Assembly: GCF_902497995.1 (NCBI RefSeq)
Contig: NZ_CABVII010000028.1
Coordinates: 22,939 to 86,938 of the forward strand
Length of the DNA: 64,000 bases
Origin: Pseudomonas fluorescens
GTDB taxonomy: Bacteria > Pseudomonadota > Gammaproteobacteria > Pseudomonadales > Pseudomonadaceae
Direction: 5' to 3'
Shown: positions 7,909 to 16,853 of the stretch, in pieces
Numbering within the stretch: position 1 is the stretch's first letter
Layout of the letters: every line of letters begins with the position of its first letter
Position numbers and translations under genes: made by a program
The notes under the pieces: model-generated
Database searches by the model: none
The model's input: only the letters and a program-made list of their open reading frames with translations
Told to the model about the DNA's origin: nothing

Positions 7909-8735
7909 AGCACCGGACCTGCGGATTGTTGCACGAGGCGTTCGACGAAAAACTCCAGGTGCCCGCGGGGGTTGGCCGGCAGCGGCCAGGTATCGACCTT
8001 CTGTGCAATAGCCTTGAAGGCCAGGGAGCACTTGGAACGCGGGAAGGCTTCATAGACGGCGCGCTGCTTCTGCACGGCCTTGCGCACGCATTCGTCGTAC
8101 GGCACTGCGCCGACGTATTGCAAGGCGACATCGAGGAAGCGATCCGTGACCTTGGTCAGCTTGGCGAACAGGTTGCGACCTTCCTGCGGGCTCTGGGCCA
8201 TGTTGGCCAGGACGCGGAAGCGGTTCATGCCGTAATCGCGGTTCAGCAACTTGATCAGGGCGTAGGCATCCGTGATCGAGGTCGGTTCGTCGCAGACCAC
8301 CAGCAACACTTCCTGGGCTGCACGAACGAAGCTGACGACCGACTCACCGATGCCCGCCGCGGTGTCGATCACCAGGACGTCGAGGTTATCGCCGATCTCG
8401 CTGAAGGCCTGGATCAGTCCGGCATGTTGCGCCGGGCTCAGATGAACCATGCTCTGCGTGCCGGACGCGGCCGGCACGATGCGGACGCCGCCAGGGCCTT
8501 GCAACAGAACGTCGCGCAGCTCGCAGCGGCCTTCGATAACGTCGGCCAGGGTACGTTTGGGTGTCAGTCCCAGCAGGACGTCGACGTTCGCCAGCCCCAG
8601 ATCGGCGTCCAGCAGCATGACGCGCCGGCCGAGCTCAGCTAAAGCCAGGGACAAGTTCACTGACACGTTAGTTTTGCCGACGCCACCTTTGCCGCCGGTC
8701 ACCGCGATCACCTGTACGGGATGCATGCTGCCCAT
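7905..8735 (-). CDS. flhG: Flagellar number regulator FlhG (FleN)
   Basis: A 276-residue MinD-like ATPase that limits flagellar number by antagonising FleQ and works with FlhF at the pole. The deviant Walker A motif GGKGGVGKT is at residues 14-22, followed by LLDADLGLANVDVLLG and the Walker B-like VLVIDTAAG. The length is typical. The stop overlaps the fliA start by four bases. The gap to flhF upstream is 116 nt. Confidence 0.96.
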   Translation of the reverse strand: MGSMHPVQVIAVTGGKGGVGKTNVSVNLSLALAELGRRVMLLDADLGLANVDVLLGLTPKRTLADVIEGRCELRDVLLQGPGGVRIVPAASGTQSMVHLSPAQHAGLIQAFSEIGDNLDVLVIDTAAGIGESVVSFVRAAQEVLLVVCDEPTSITDAYALIKLLNRDYGMNRFRVLANMAQSPQEGRNLFAKLTKVTDRFLDVALQYVGAVPYDECVRKAVQKQRAVYEAFPRSKCSLAFKAIAQKVDTWPLPANPRGHLEFFVERLVQQSAGPVL

Positions 8736-8851
8736 GTTATTTCTTTACCTTGTCTTGCATAGACGGAGGCCACATTACTGGCTGCGCGTTCACCAACGGA
8801 ACAATGCATGGCAGACCATCGATGTAGGTACAAAAACGATTCATCAATACC

Positions 8852-10177
8852 TCAGCCAACCTGCTTGGTCGGGCTGTGATAAATATCAGCGAACATATCA
8901 GCCATGGCTTCCTCACTGGGTTCTTCCTGCATTTGCACGCTGACCGCGCGACTGACCAACTGATGACGACGCGGCAGATGCAAATCATCCGGAATCCGCG
9001 GGCCATCGGTCAGGTAAGCCACCGGCAAACCATGGCTGATGGCCAGGCTCAACACGTCGCCCAGGCTGGCGGTTTCATCCAGTTTAGTCAGGATGCAGCC
9101 CGCGAGCCCGCAACGCCTGTAACTGTGATAAGCGGCCGTCAGCACCTGTTTCTGGCTGGTGGTGGCCAGGACCAGATAATTTTTTGACTTGATGCCGCGC
9201 CCGGCCAGGCTTTCGAGCTGCATGCGCAGTGCCGGATCGCTGGCTTGAAGGCCGGCGGTATCGATCAGCACCACACGCTTGCGCAGCAAGGGATCGAGCG
9301 CCTGCACCAACGATTGCCCCGGGTCGACGTGCGTCACCGGCACATTGAGGATGCGACCGAGGGTCTTGAGCTGTTCCTGGGCACCGATGCGGTAGCTGTC
9401 CATGCTCACCAGCGCGATATTCTGCGCGCCGTACTTGAGCACGTAGCGGGCCGCGAGTTTGGCCAGGGTGGTGGTCTTGCCCATGCCCGCAGGGCCGACC
9501 ATCGCAATCACACCGCCCTCTTCCAAGGGTTCGATTTCCGGAGTGGAGATCATCCGCGCCAGGTGCGCCAGCAACATGCGCCAGGCCTGACGGGGTTCTT
9601 CAATGTCGGGAATCATCGCCAGCAAATCCCGGGACAACGGGCCGGACAGGCCGATGCGTTGCAGGCGACGCCACAGGTTGGCCTGGGCCGGGCGACTGCC
9701 TTGCAGCTGATTCCAGGCCAGGGAGCCGAGTTGCACTTCCATCAGTTCGCGCAGGCTGTTGAGCTCGAAACGCATCGAGTCGAAGGCACGCGGGTCGACG
9801 CCGCCAGTGGCAGCAGGTGGCGGCGCAGGTTGGGCAGGCTCGCTACAGGTCGGCTCGACCAGCGGCTCGGCGGCGGTCAACGGCAGGCCGGCGAACAACT
9901 GGCGATTGGTGCCCTTGTCGCTCTCGCCCTCGCTACGCAGGCTCAGTTCGGCCTGGGCGGTGACGATCCGCGACTGGGTCTTGCGCAGTTCGTCTTCGAG
10001 CTCCATGTTCGGCACCCGCGGCGCCAGCGCCGACAGCTTGTAATCCAGGGCTGCCGTCAGCTCGACACCACCGGCGATCCGGCGGTTGCCAATGATGGCG
10101 GCATCGGCCCCCAGCTCATCACGAACCAGCTTCATGGCCTGACGCATATCGGCGGCGAAAAAACGCTTGACTTGCAT
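8852..10177 (-). CDS. flhF: Polar flagellar GTPase FlhF
   Basis: A 441-residue SRP-type GTPase that marks the pole for flagellum assembly. The N-terminal B domain starts MQVKRFFAADMRQAMKLVRD. A variable Pro/Ala linker lies around residues 95-145. The NG GTPase domain has P-loop VGPAGMGKTTTLAKLAARY, switch segment SMDSYRIGAQEQL, and DTAGLQ. It begins 11 nt after flhA ends, so it belongs to the flhA-flhF-flhG-fliA transcription unit driven from the sigma-54 promoter at 12381-12397. Confidence 0.96.
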   Translation of the reverse strand: MQVKRFFAADMRQAMKLVRDELGADAAIIGNRRIAGGVELTAALDYKLSALAPRVPNMELEDELRKTQSRIVTAQAELSLRSEGESDKGTNRQLFAGLPLTAAEPLVEPTCSEPAQPAPPPAATGGVDPRAFDSMRFELNSLRELMEVQLGSLAWNQLQGSRPAQANLWRRLQRIGLSGPLSRDLLAMIPDIEEPRQAWRMLLAHLARMISTPEIEPLEEGGVIAMVGPAGMGKTTTLAKLAARYVLKYGAQNIALVSMDSYRIGAQEQLKTLGRILNVPVTHVDPGQSLVQALDPLLRKRVVLIDTAGLQASDPALRMQLESLAGRGIKSKNYLVLATTSQKQVLTAAYHSYRRCGLAGCILTKLDETASLGDVLSLAISHGLPVAYLTDGPRIPDDLHLPRRHQLVSRAVSVQMQEEPSEEAMADMFADIYHSPTKQVG

Positions 10178-10188
10178 GAAGCACTACC

Positions 10189-12318
10189 TCAGCCGTTGGG
10201 CCCTACTGTCGCAACAATGGTCACTTGCTTGTTGTCAGGAATTTCCTGGTACGCCAACACATGCAAACCCGGGACGGCGAGTCGGCCAAATCGCGACAGC
10301 ATCGCGCGAACCGGACCGGCTACCAGCAGAATCACCGGTTGACCTTGCATTTCCTGACGCTGCGCCGCCTCGATCAACGAACGCTGCAGCTTTTCAGCCA
10401 TGCTTGGCTCCAGCAGAACGCCCTCTTCCGAGCCTTGTCCCGCCTTCTGCAGACTATTGAGCAATATTTGTTCCAACCTTGGCTCCAGCGTGATCACTGG
10501 CAGCTCGGAGTCAGTGCCTACAATGCTTTGCACGATTGCGCGGGATACGCCGACGCGGACTGCCGCCACCAGCGCGGCGGTATCTTGACTCTTGTTGGCG
10601 TTGTTCGCGATGGCTTCGGCAATGCTGCGAATGTCCCGTACCGGCACCTGTTCGGCCAACAACGCCTGCAACACCTTGAGCAGCTGCGACAGCGAGACCA
10701 CGCCCGGCACCAGTTCCTCAGCCAGTTTTGGCGAGCTTTTGCCCAGTAAATGCATGAGTTGCTGCACTTCTTCGTGGCCGATCAGCTCACTGGAGTGCTT
10801 GTACAGAATCTGGTTCAAGTGGGTTGCCACTACGGTACTGGCATCGACCACGGTATAGCCGAGCGATTGCGCCTGGGCACGCTGGCTGACTTCGATCCAG
10901 ACCGCTTCCAGACCGAAAGCCGGATCTTTGGCGTTTATGCCGTTCAACGTACCGTAGACCTGCCCCGGGTTGATCGCCAGCTCCCGGTCCGGGAAAATTT
11001 CCGCTTCGGCCAGGATCACCCCCATCAGGGTCAGGCGATAGGCGCTCGGCGCCAGGTCGAGGTTGTCACGGATATGCACGGTCGGCATCAGAAAGCCCAG
11101 GTCCTGGGACAACTTCTTGCGCACGCCCTTGATCCGCGCCAGCAACTGGCCACCCTGGTTGCGATCCACCAGCGGAATCAGGCGGTAGCCGACTTCCAGG
11201 CCGATCATGTCGATCGGGGTGACGTCGTCCCAGCCCAGCTCCTTGGTTTCCTGGGCGCGGGCCGGCGATGGCAGCAGCTCCTGCTGGCGCTGCACCTCTT
11301 GCAGGGCCTGGACCTTGACGCTGTTCTGCTTCTTCCAGAACAGGTACGCGCCGCCAGCCGCCAGGGCCGCCATGCTGAGAAAGGAGAAGTGCGGCATGCC
11401 GGGCACCAGGCCCATCACTGCCATCAAACCCGCCGCGACCGCCAAGGCTTTCGGCGAGGCGAACATCTGCCGGTTGATCTGCTTGCCCATGTCTTCGGAA
11501 CCGGAAGCACGGGTCACCATGATCGCGGCGGCTGTCGATAACAGCAGTGATGGCAATTGCGCCACCAAACCGTCACCGATGGTCAACAGCGCGTACACCT
11601 TGCCGGCGTCGCCGAAGGTCATGCCGTGCTGGAAGATCCCGACCGCCATGCCACCGATCAGGTTGATGAACAGAATCAACAGCCCGGCGATGGCGTCACC
11701 GCGCACGAACTTGCTGGCACCGTCCATGGAGCCGTAGAACTCGGCCTCCTGGGCGACTTCGGAGCGTCTAGCCTTGGCCTGGTTCTGGTCGATCAAACCG
11801 GCGTTCAGGTCGGCGTCGATCGCCATTTGTTTGCCCGGCATGGCATCGAGGGTGAAACGCGCGCTCACCTCGGAAATCCGCCCGGCACCCTTGGTCACCA
11901 CGACGAAGTTGATGATCATCAAAATCGCGAAGACCACGATACCGACCACGTAGTTACCGCCGATCACCACCTCTCCGAAGGCCTGGATCACCTTGCCGGC
12001 GGCGGCGTGACCGTCCTGGCCATGGAGCATCACCACCCGTGTCGAGGCCACGTTCAACGCCAGCCGCAGCAACGTCGCCACCAGCAGGATGGTCGGGAAC
12101 ACCGCAAAATCCAGTGGCCGCAAGGCGTAGACGCAAACCAATAGGACGACGATGGACAAGGCGATATTGAACGTGAAAAACACGTCCAGCAGGAACGGCG
12201 GCATCGGCAACATCATCATCGCCAGCATGACCAGCAGCAACAACGGCACGCCCAGATTGCCCCGACTCAAGTCGGCGACGTTGGTGCGGGCAGTGTTGAG
12301 TAGCTGAGAGCGATCCAC
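10189..12318 (-). CDS. flhA: Flagellar export apparatus protein FlhA
   Basis: A 709-residue FlhA, the nonameric ring of the flagellar type III export gate. The N-terminal half holds about eight membrane helices (VPLLLLVMLAMMMLPMPPF onwards) and the conserved FHIPEP-family cytoplasmic loop (FVRGDAIAGLLILFINLIG). The C-terminal half is the soluble substrate/chaperone docking domain. The length is normal and no lesion is visible. It is separated from flhB by a 2.6-kb accessory insertion. A sigma-54 promoter lies 63-79 nt upstream of the start. Confidence 0.97.
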   Translation of the reverse strand: MDRSQLLNTARTNVADLSRGNLGVPLLLLVMLAMMMLPMPPFLLDVFFTFNIALSIVVLLVCVYALRPLDFAVFPTILLVATLLRLALNVASTRVVMLHGQDGHAAAGKVIQAFGEVVIGGNYVVGIVVFAILMIINFVVVTKGAGRISEVSARFTLDAMPGKQMAIDADLNAGLIDQNQAKARRSEVAQEAEFYGSMDGASKFVRGDAIAGLLILFINLIGGMAVGIFQHGMTFGDAGKVYALLTIGDGLVAQLPSLLLSTAAAIMVTRASGSEDMGKQINRQMFASPKALAVAAGLMAVMGLVPGMPHFSFLSMAALAAGGAYLFWKKQNSVKVQALQEVQRQQELLPSPARAQETKELGWDDVTPIDMIGLEVGYRLIPLVDRNQGGQLLARIKGVRKKLSQDLGFLMPTVHIRDNLDLAPSAYRLTLMGVILAEAEIFPDRELAINPGQVYGTLNGINAKDPAFGLEAVWIEVSQRAQAQSLGYTVVDASTVVATHLNQILYKHSSELIGHEEVQQLMHLLGKSSPKLAEELVPGVVSLSQLLKVLQALLAEQVPVRDIRSIAEAIANNANKSQDTAALVAAVRVGVSRAIVQSIVGTDSELPVITLEPRLEQILLNSLQKAGQGSEEGVLLEPSMAEKLQRSLIEAAQRQEMQGQPVILLVAGPVRAMLSRFGRLAVPGLHVLAYQEIPDNKQVTIVATVGPNG

Positions 12319-12380
12319 CGGTTTTTCCCCGTGCCTTTAAAGCGAACTTTTGACGCCAGATGCCGGCGTAGAGGGGGTAC

Positions 12381-12397
12381 TGCAAGAAACCTTCCAA
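12381..12397 (-). promoter_or_regulatory. Sigma-54 (RpoN) promoter of flhA
   Basis: On the minus strand the sequence reads TTGGAAGGTTTCTTGCA: the invariant GG and GC pairs are separated by exactly ten bases, close to the consensus TGGCAC-N5-TTGC. It points toward flhA, 63 nt from the start codon to the nearest edge. It fits FleQ/RpoN control of class II flagellar genes. Not tested here. Confidence 0.75.
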
Positions 12398-12452
12398 CTT
12401 TTGCGGGGGGTTGAAACAGAGGGGTTTATTCGGGGATTTGCGGTGCCATGGC

Positions 12453-12560
12453 TGGCCTCTTCGCGGGCAAGCCCGCTCCCACAAGGTTCTGTGTTGACCG
12501 GTGATCTTGCGGTCATCCCCGATCCTGTGGGAGCCGGGCTTGCCCGCGATGAGGCCGGTA
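12453..12560. repeat. REP pair (REPIN) between flhA and the Rhs gene
   Basis: Two inverted REP cores, CTTCGCGGGCAAGCCCGCTC at the left and GTGGGAGCCGGGCTTGCCCG at the right, flank a spacer of about 45 bases. Such mobile palindromes accumulate in intergenic DNA of fluorescens pseudomonads. The rest of the 388-base gap between flhA and the Rhs gene holds the flhA promoter and a ribosome site (GGAG) in front of the Rhs gene. Confidence 0.85.
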
Positions 12561-12706
12561 CTGCCAGCGAATATTTCGGAAAGTAAGTTACAGATCAGCA
12601 TATTGAACGCACAAACACAGCGTACCTATCAGTTCTGCTAGTACCCAACCCTTGCCAAACCGCCAATACTGAGTTCCCGCACTTCGGACCTTCGGAGCAA
12701 CCACCC

Positions 12707-13813
12707 ATGCCATCTTCGCGCGAGACCGTACTCTGCCAATACCACTACGATCCCCTTGATCGACTGACCAGTCATGCCCTGCCAGATACCCCCGAGCGCC
12801 AGCGCTTTTACTGCAAAAGCAGGCTGGCGACCGAAATACAGGGGGCGATGCGCTATTCAATCGTCCAGCATGGCGAGCAGTTGCTGGCGCAACAGCGAAG
12901 TGAGGGTGATGCGCCTGATACCACGTTGTTGGTCACCGATCAGCAGCGTTCGGTGTTGCAGGCGCTCAAGGCCGAACGTCCAAGACATCCTATCGCCTAT
13001 TCGCCTTATGGCCACCGTTCTGTTGACAGCGGATTACTCAGCCTGCTTGGCTTCAACGGCGAACGGCCGGATCCGGTGACTGGGTGTTATTTGTTGGGGA
13101 ATGGGTATAGGGCGTTTAATCCGGTGCTGATGCGGTTTAATAGTCCGGACAATTTGAGTCCTTTTGGGAAGGGTGGGTTGAATGCGTATGCGTATTGTGC
13201 AGGAGATCCTATCAGCAGGGCGGATCCGACAGGGCATGGATTTATAAAAAGCCTTGTTAGCGTTATGTCAACAAACACAACCCCAATAGCAGAAAACACA
13301 ATAGATGCATTGCGTCTGACAAAAAGACATCTTGGCACCACAACAGAGTTAAGAAAAGTGGCAGCCAAAAAAAATACAACAGCCGAAGCGCTTGTAATTA
13401 GCGAGACTATCAATAGGGAGATGGAGAGTATAGCTAGGGAATTCAGTTATCTTGAAAAACCCGGATTTAGAATAACCAAGATTCAAGACATAAACAAGAT
13501 CTACGCCGATACCACAAAAACCGTAGGCAAGCATGTCGAAATCCTTCGTGAACTTAGATATAAAAATAAATATTTACTAAGCGGCGATACGCTAGCCAAC
13601 AGCAAAAAGACTCTTGACAGAAGCAACCAATTCCTGAACGACGATGCTTTGCGAGTTACCGAGGCAAGGATAAAACGCTTCAACAGGGATAAAGTTCTTA
13701 ATTATACGCGTGACACCCCACCCCATTATGAAGAGCAACTTTTCAATAGTAGATCTGACTCACCAAGCGCCTCCAACAATCAAGTCCGGGGGGGAATAGC
13801 TTCAACCGCTTAA
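12707..13813 (+). CDS. Orphan Rhs-core protein with variable, AT-rich C-terminal domain
   Basis: A 368-residue protein. Residues 1-176 are a single Rhs/YD-repeat-associated core: YHYDPLDRLTSH, LGFNGERPDPVTGCYLLGNG, RFNSPDNLSPFGKGGLNAYA, ending at the DPTG hallmark (173-176). From residue 177 the sequence changes to a 192-residue Lys/Asn/Thr-rich tail with clearly lower GC, and I do not recognise its domain. This layout, conserved core plus exchangeable tail, is that of polymorphic toxins and TccC-like proteins. There is no signal peptide, no long YD barrel, and no ORF directly downstream that could be an immunity gene. The start at 12707 has GGAG ten bases upstream. The function of the tail is unknown. 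Confidence 0.8.
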   Translation: MPSSRETVLCQYHYDPLDRLTSHALPDTPERQRFYCKSRLATEIQGAMRYSIVQHGEQLLAQQRSEGDAPDTTLLVTDQQRSVLQALKAERPRHPIAYSPYGHRSVDSGLLSLLGFNGERPDPVTGCYLLGNGYRAFNPVLMRFNSPDNLSPFGKGGLNAYAYCAGDPISRADPTGHGFIKSLVSVMSTNTTPIAENTIDALRLTKRHLGTTTELRKVAAKKNTTAEALVISETINREMESIAREFSYLEKPGFRITKIQDINKIYADTTKTVGKHVEILRELRYKNKYLLSGDTLANSKKTLDRSNQFLNDDALRVTEARIKRFNRDKVLNYTRDTPPHYEEQLFNSRSDSPSASNNQVRGGIASTA

Positions 13814-13955
13814 TGAAGCAAGCCATAGAAAAAGAAGACACCCATTAACCGATCTCGGGTCATAGTTAAAAACCGCCGCGTCCAGCAGTCCCAATAAGCT
13901 CACTTGGTAGACGACCCGATTACAACACACTCAGGCGGTGACAGGCGGCCAGCCG

Positions 13956-14046
13956 CTTCGAGATCAAAAGATCGCAGCCTTCGGCAGCTCCTACACAGGT
14001 ATTGCGTACACCCTGTAGGAGCTGTCGAAGGCTGCGATCTTTTGAT
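13956..14046. repeat. Long palindromic repeat of a second REP class
   Basis: An inverted repeat whose left arm starts ATCAAAAGATCGCAGCCTTC and whose right arm ends GAAGGCTGCGATCTTTTGAT, with CAGCTCCTACA/TGTAGGAGCTG inner arms. The arm sequence differs from the GGGCTTGC-type REPs elsewhere in the window but includes the same TAGGAGC core, so it is a distinct REP-like family. Confidence 0.8.
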
Positions 14047-14189
14047 TTTAAACACCCATGTTTAATCGACATCTCCAGACACTTACAGAGCCTACACAAG
14101 CTTGCGCCGCAGCCTACGACTACGCCAGAATCCGCCGGCTTGTGCGCCTGAGGGCCGGGCTTTATCGTTTCACGGTCGCTGAAAACAGC

Positions 14190-14400
14190 GATCGGGTTTG
14201 GTAGCCCGCCGTTCACACATGGCGCATAGCGTCACCTTGTCCAAGTGCTTTATCGGCACTTGTTTTATGGTGGCTGTGCGCAGGGCGCCCTCGGGCGCGC
14301 CGGTTTTTCCATGTGGGCCGGTCTACCAACCTGCGTATGGCCGCCACCTTTCGTTTGGTAGCGATGGTGATGGCTCTTCCAATTACATATGGAGTTCCAT
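14190..14400 (+). promoter_or_regulatory. Possible structured 5' leader of the DUF6124 gene
   Basis: The 200 bases before the DUF6124 start contain several complementary blocks: AAGTGC(TTTATCG)GCACTT near 14240-14260, GGGCGCC(CTCG)GGCGCGCC near 14284-14302, GCCGGTCTACCAACC, and a later TTTGGTAGCGATGG near 14350. A ribosome site (GGAG, about 14391) precedes the ATG. I believe similar segments precede other DUF6124 genes in Pseudomonas, but this is from memory. It could be an untranslated regulatory leader or a repeated element; no known riboswitch class is recognised. Confidence 0.35.
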
Positions 14401-14402
14401 CT

Positions 14403-14765
14403 ATGTTCAAAGTAACGCCCAACCCGCCGGAAACCGAAGACGTTTCCCCAGACACCTCAATCGATCCGCAAAAACTCCACGAAGCCGCCGACCGCGCGCT
14501 CGATGAGTACATCAACCTGTCCGCCCGCATAAACGCCACTGCGCGAAAGCCCAGCACGATGTTCGTCATTGCGCCTGGTATCGATACTGAAAGCCTGTTG
14601 GCCCATGCCTGCGAGTCGCTGGCGTCGGCCAGGGTCGTGGCGGATGATTTTGCTGGATGTCTGAAGGGTTCTCAGCGCAATACGATGATGGCCATTGCGC
14701 AGATGATCATGCTCGGCGAATTGGCGGTGAATCGCGCGCTGGATAATATCGATCCACAGGGCTAG
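14403..14765 (+). CDS. DUF6124 (DUF3077-type) family protein
   Basis: A 120-residue small soluble protein typical of Pseudomonas, often present in many paralogues. It starts MFKVTPNPPETEDVSP, has a Pro/Ser/Asp-rich N-terminus, a central FVIAPGIDTESLLAHACESL segment and ends ALDNIDPQG, which is the pattern I associate with DUF6124. Predicted to be mostly helical in the second half. No function is known. The ATG at 14403 is supported by GGAG nine bases upstream. It lies alone in the flhA-flhB island and is followed by a REPIN. Confidence 0.75.
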   Translation: MFKVTPNPPETEDVSPDTSIDPQKLHEAADRALDEYINLSARINATARKPSTMFVIAPGIDTESLLAHACESLASARVVADDFAGCLKGSQRNTMMAIAQMIMLGELAVNRALDNIDPQG

Positions 14766-14799
14766 ACAGGGCGATGCGGGCTTGAGTCAAAGCGCAATT

Positions 14800-14892
14800 C
14801 CTGTGGGAGCGGGCTTGCTCGCGAAGAGGGAGTGTCAGTCGGCACTCATGTCGCCTGACACTCCCTCTTCGCGAGCAAGCCCGCTCCCACAG
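14800..14892. repeat. REPIN between DUF6124 gene and flhB
   Basis: A nearly perfect inverted pair: CCTGTGGGAGCGGGCTTGCT at the left and its complement ending CCCGCTCCCACAGG at the right, with internal GGAGTGTCAG / CTGACACTCC arms. The whole 93 bases could fold as one long hairpin, and it sits in the 3' region of both convergent genes, where it could also limit read-through. Confidence 0.9.
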
Positions 14893-14924
14893 GTTTTGCG
14901 TGTTGGCTGAGTCGTTTGGACTGG

Positions 14925-16064
14925 TCAGGCATCGCGGCGCAGGTCTGGCGGAATTGGTAGATCATCCTTGAGTGGGTCTGGTCGTTTGCCTTTGCCTGCG
15001 CGGTGCTGGCGGATCTGGTAGACGTAGGCCAATACCTGCGCAACGGCGAGATAGAGTCCGCCCGGGATTTCCTGTTCAAGCTCGGTGGAGTAGTAGATCG
15101 ACCGCGCCAGCGCCGGGGATTCGAGCAACATCACTTCGTTGGCCACGGCAATCTCGCGCATCTTCAACGCCAGGAAATCAGTGCCCTTTGCCACCAGCAT
15201 CGGCGCGCCGCCCTTGTCCGGGTCGTACTTGAGTGCCACGGCGTAGTGGGTCGGGTTGGTGATGACCACGTCGGCGTCCGGAATGGCGGCCATCATCCGG
15301 CGCTGGGACATTTCCCGCTGCAGTTGACGAATCCGTTGTTTAACTTCTGGCCGCCCTTCCTGGTCCTTGTGCTCGTCGCGAATTTCCTGCTTGGTCATCT
15401 TCAGCTTTTTGGCGCTTTCCCACAGCTGCACCGGCACGTCCACGGCGGCGATGATGATCAGGCCGCAGGCCATCCACAACGTGCTCCAGCCGACCACTTG
15501 CAGGCTGTGGATGATGGCCATGTCCAGCGGTTCATGGGCGATGCGCTGCAGGTCGTCGATGTCCGAGGACAACACGGCCAGCGCTACGAACAGGATGATG
15601 AAAAACTTCGCCAGGGCCTTGAGCAGTTCCACCACGGCCTTGGACGAGAACATGCGTTTGAGGCCCGCGCCGGGGTTCATGCGGCTGAACTTGGGGGCCA
15701 TGGTGCCGGCGGAGAATAACCAGCCGCCCAGGGAGATGGGGCCGATCAGCGCCGCCAGCAGCAAGGTGATCATCACCGGCTGGATCGCCAGCAACGCAAT
15801 CAACCCCGAGTGCAGCAGGTAGGTGCCCATGGCGCGCTGGTCCAGCACCACCTCCCGCGACAGCGAGAAGTTCAGGCGCATCAATTCCATCAAGTCCTGG
15901 GCCAGCGCCCCGCCGAAGATCAGCAGCGCACCGGCACCGGCGAGCATGATCGCCAGGGTGTTGAGCTCCTTGGAGCGGGCAATCTCGCCCTTCTCCCGGG
16001 CGTCCTTTTTCTTTTTTTCCGTGGGGTCTTCTGTCTTGTCCTGACCGCTTTCGCTTTCTGCCAT
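14925..16064 (-). CDS. flhB: Flagellar export apparatus protein FlhB
   Basis: A 379-residue export-gate and substrate-switch protein. It has a charged N-terminus (TEDPTEKKKKDAREKGEIA), four membrane helices between about residues 30 and 210, and a cytoplasmic domain with the self-cleavage motif NPTH in VVITNPTHYAVAL. Cleavage there switches export from rod/hook to filament substrates. Intact. It follows fliR by 3 nt in a compact fliL-M-N-O-P-Q-R-flhB unit. Confidence 0.97.
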   Translation of the reverse strand: MAESESGQDKTEDPTEKKKKDAREKGEIARSKELNTLAIMLAGAGALLIFGGALAQDLMELMRLNFSLSREVVLDQRAMGTYLLHSGLIALLAIQPVMITLLLAALIGPISLGGWLFSAGTMAPKFSRMNPGAGLKRMFSSKAVVELLKALAKFFIILFVALAVLSSDIDDLQRIAHEPLDMAIIHSLQVVGWSTLWMACGLIIIAAVDVPVQLWESAKKLKMTKQEIRDEHKDQEGRPEVKQRIRQLQREMSQRRMMAAIPDADVVITNPTHYAVALKYDPDKGGAPMLVAKGTDFLALKMREIAVANEVMLLESPALARSIYYSTELEQEIPGGLYLAVAQVLAYVYQIRQHRAGKGKRPDPLKDDLPIPPDLRRDA

Positions 16065-16067
16065 GAC

Positions 16068-16850
16068 TCAGCGCGCCCGTGCCAGTTCGCGTAACCACTG
16101 CAAGGCCTCGGAGGCCAGCGGTTGATACTGGTTGATGATGTCCGCCAACCCGACCCAGACGATGAACAGCCCGAGCACCAGGGTCAGCGGGAAACCGATG
16201 GAGAAGATGTTCAGCTGCGGCGCCGCCCGGGTCATCACGCCAAACGCGATGTTGACCACCAGCAGCGCGGTGATCGCCGGCAGCACCAGCAACAGCGCCG
16301 CGCCCAGGACCCAGCCGAGCTTGCCGGCCAGGTCCCAGAAATGATTAACCACCAACCCGCTGCCGACCGGCAAGGTGGTGAAGCTTTCAGTGAGGATTTC
16401 GAACACCACCAGATGGCCGTTCATGGACAGGAACAGCAGCGTGACCAGCATGGTGAAGAACTGCCCGATCACCGCCACCGAGACGCCGTTGGTGGGGTCG
16501 ACCATCGAGGCGAAGCCCATGCCCATCTGAATGGAAACGATCTGCCCGGCGACCACGAAGGCTTGGAAGAACAGCTGCAAGGCAAACCCCAGCACCGCGC
16601 CGATGAGGATCTGCTCGGCAATCAGCAGCAGCCCGCTCAAGTCCAGCGCGTTGACCGGCGGCATCGGCGGCAGGCCCGGGACGATCACCACCGTGATCGC
16701 CAGGGCGAAGTACAGGCGCACGCGCACGGGCACCAGGGTCGTGCCCACGATCGGCATCACCATCAGCAACGCCCCCACGCGAAACAGCGGCAACATGAAG
16801 GTCGCGACCCAGGTGCTGATCTGGGTATCGGTCAGCTGTAACAGCGACAT
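16068..16850 (-). CDS. fliR: Flagellar export apparatus protein FliR
   Basis: A 260-residue multi-helix inner-membrane protein (about six to eight helices, starting LPLFRVGALLMVMPIVG) that with FliP and FliQ forms the helical export gate. The length and the conserved FAMVDPTNGV-like segment (FASMVDPTNGVSVAVIGQ) are normal. Separated from fliQ by 3 nt and from flhB by 3 nt. Confidence 0.96.
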   Translation of the reverse strand: MSLLQLTDTQISTWVATFMLPLFRVGALLMVMPIVGTTLVPVRVRLYFALAITVVIVPGLPPMPPVNALDLSGLLLIAEQILIGAVLGFALQLFFQAFVVAGQIVSIQMGMGFASMVDPTNGVSVAVIGQFFTMLVTLLFLSMNGHLVVFEILTESFTTLPVGSGLVVNHFWDLAGKLGWVLGAALLLVLPAITALLVVNIAFGVMTRAAPQLNIFSIGFPLTLVLGLFIVWVGLADIINQYQPLASEALQWLRELARAR

Positions 16851-16853
16851 GGC

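Larger units (their letters stand above)
13814..14402. other. Intergenic region with REP-like palindrome and structured DUF6124 leader
   Basis: 589 bases without a supported gene. It holds a long palindrome at 13956-14046 (separate entry) and, from about 14190 to 14400, a segment with several internal inverted repeats directly in front of the DUF6124 gene (separate entry). The first 140 bases after the Rhs gene show nothing I can identify; in particular no plausible immunity ORF. Confidence 0.6.

Noticed and set aside
13814..14216. Immunity gene for the Rhs tail
   Set aside because: The only frames there are short and lie across the palindromic repeat; none has a ribosome site or protein-like composition.
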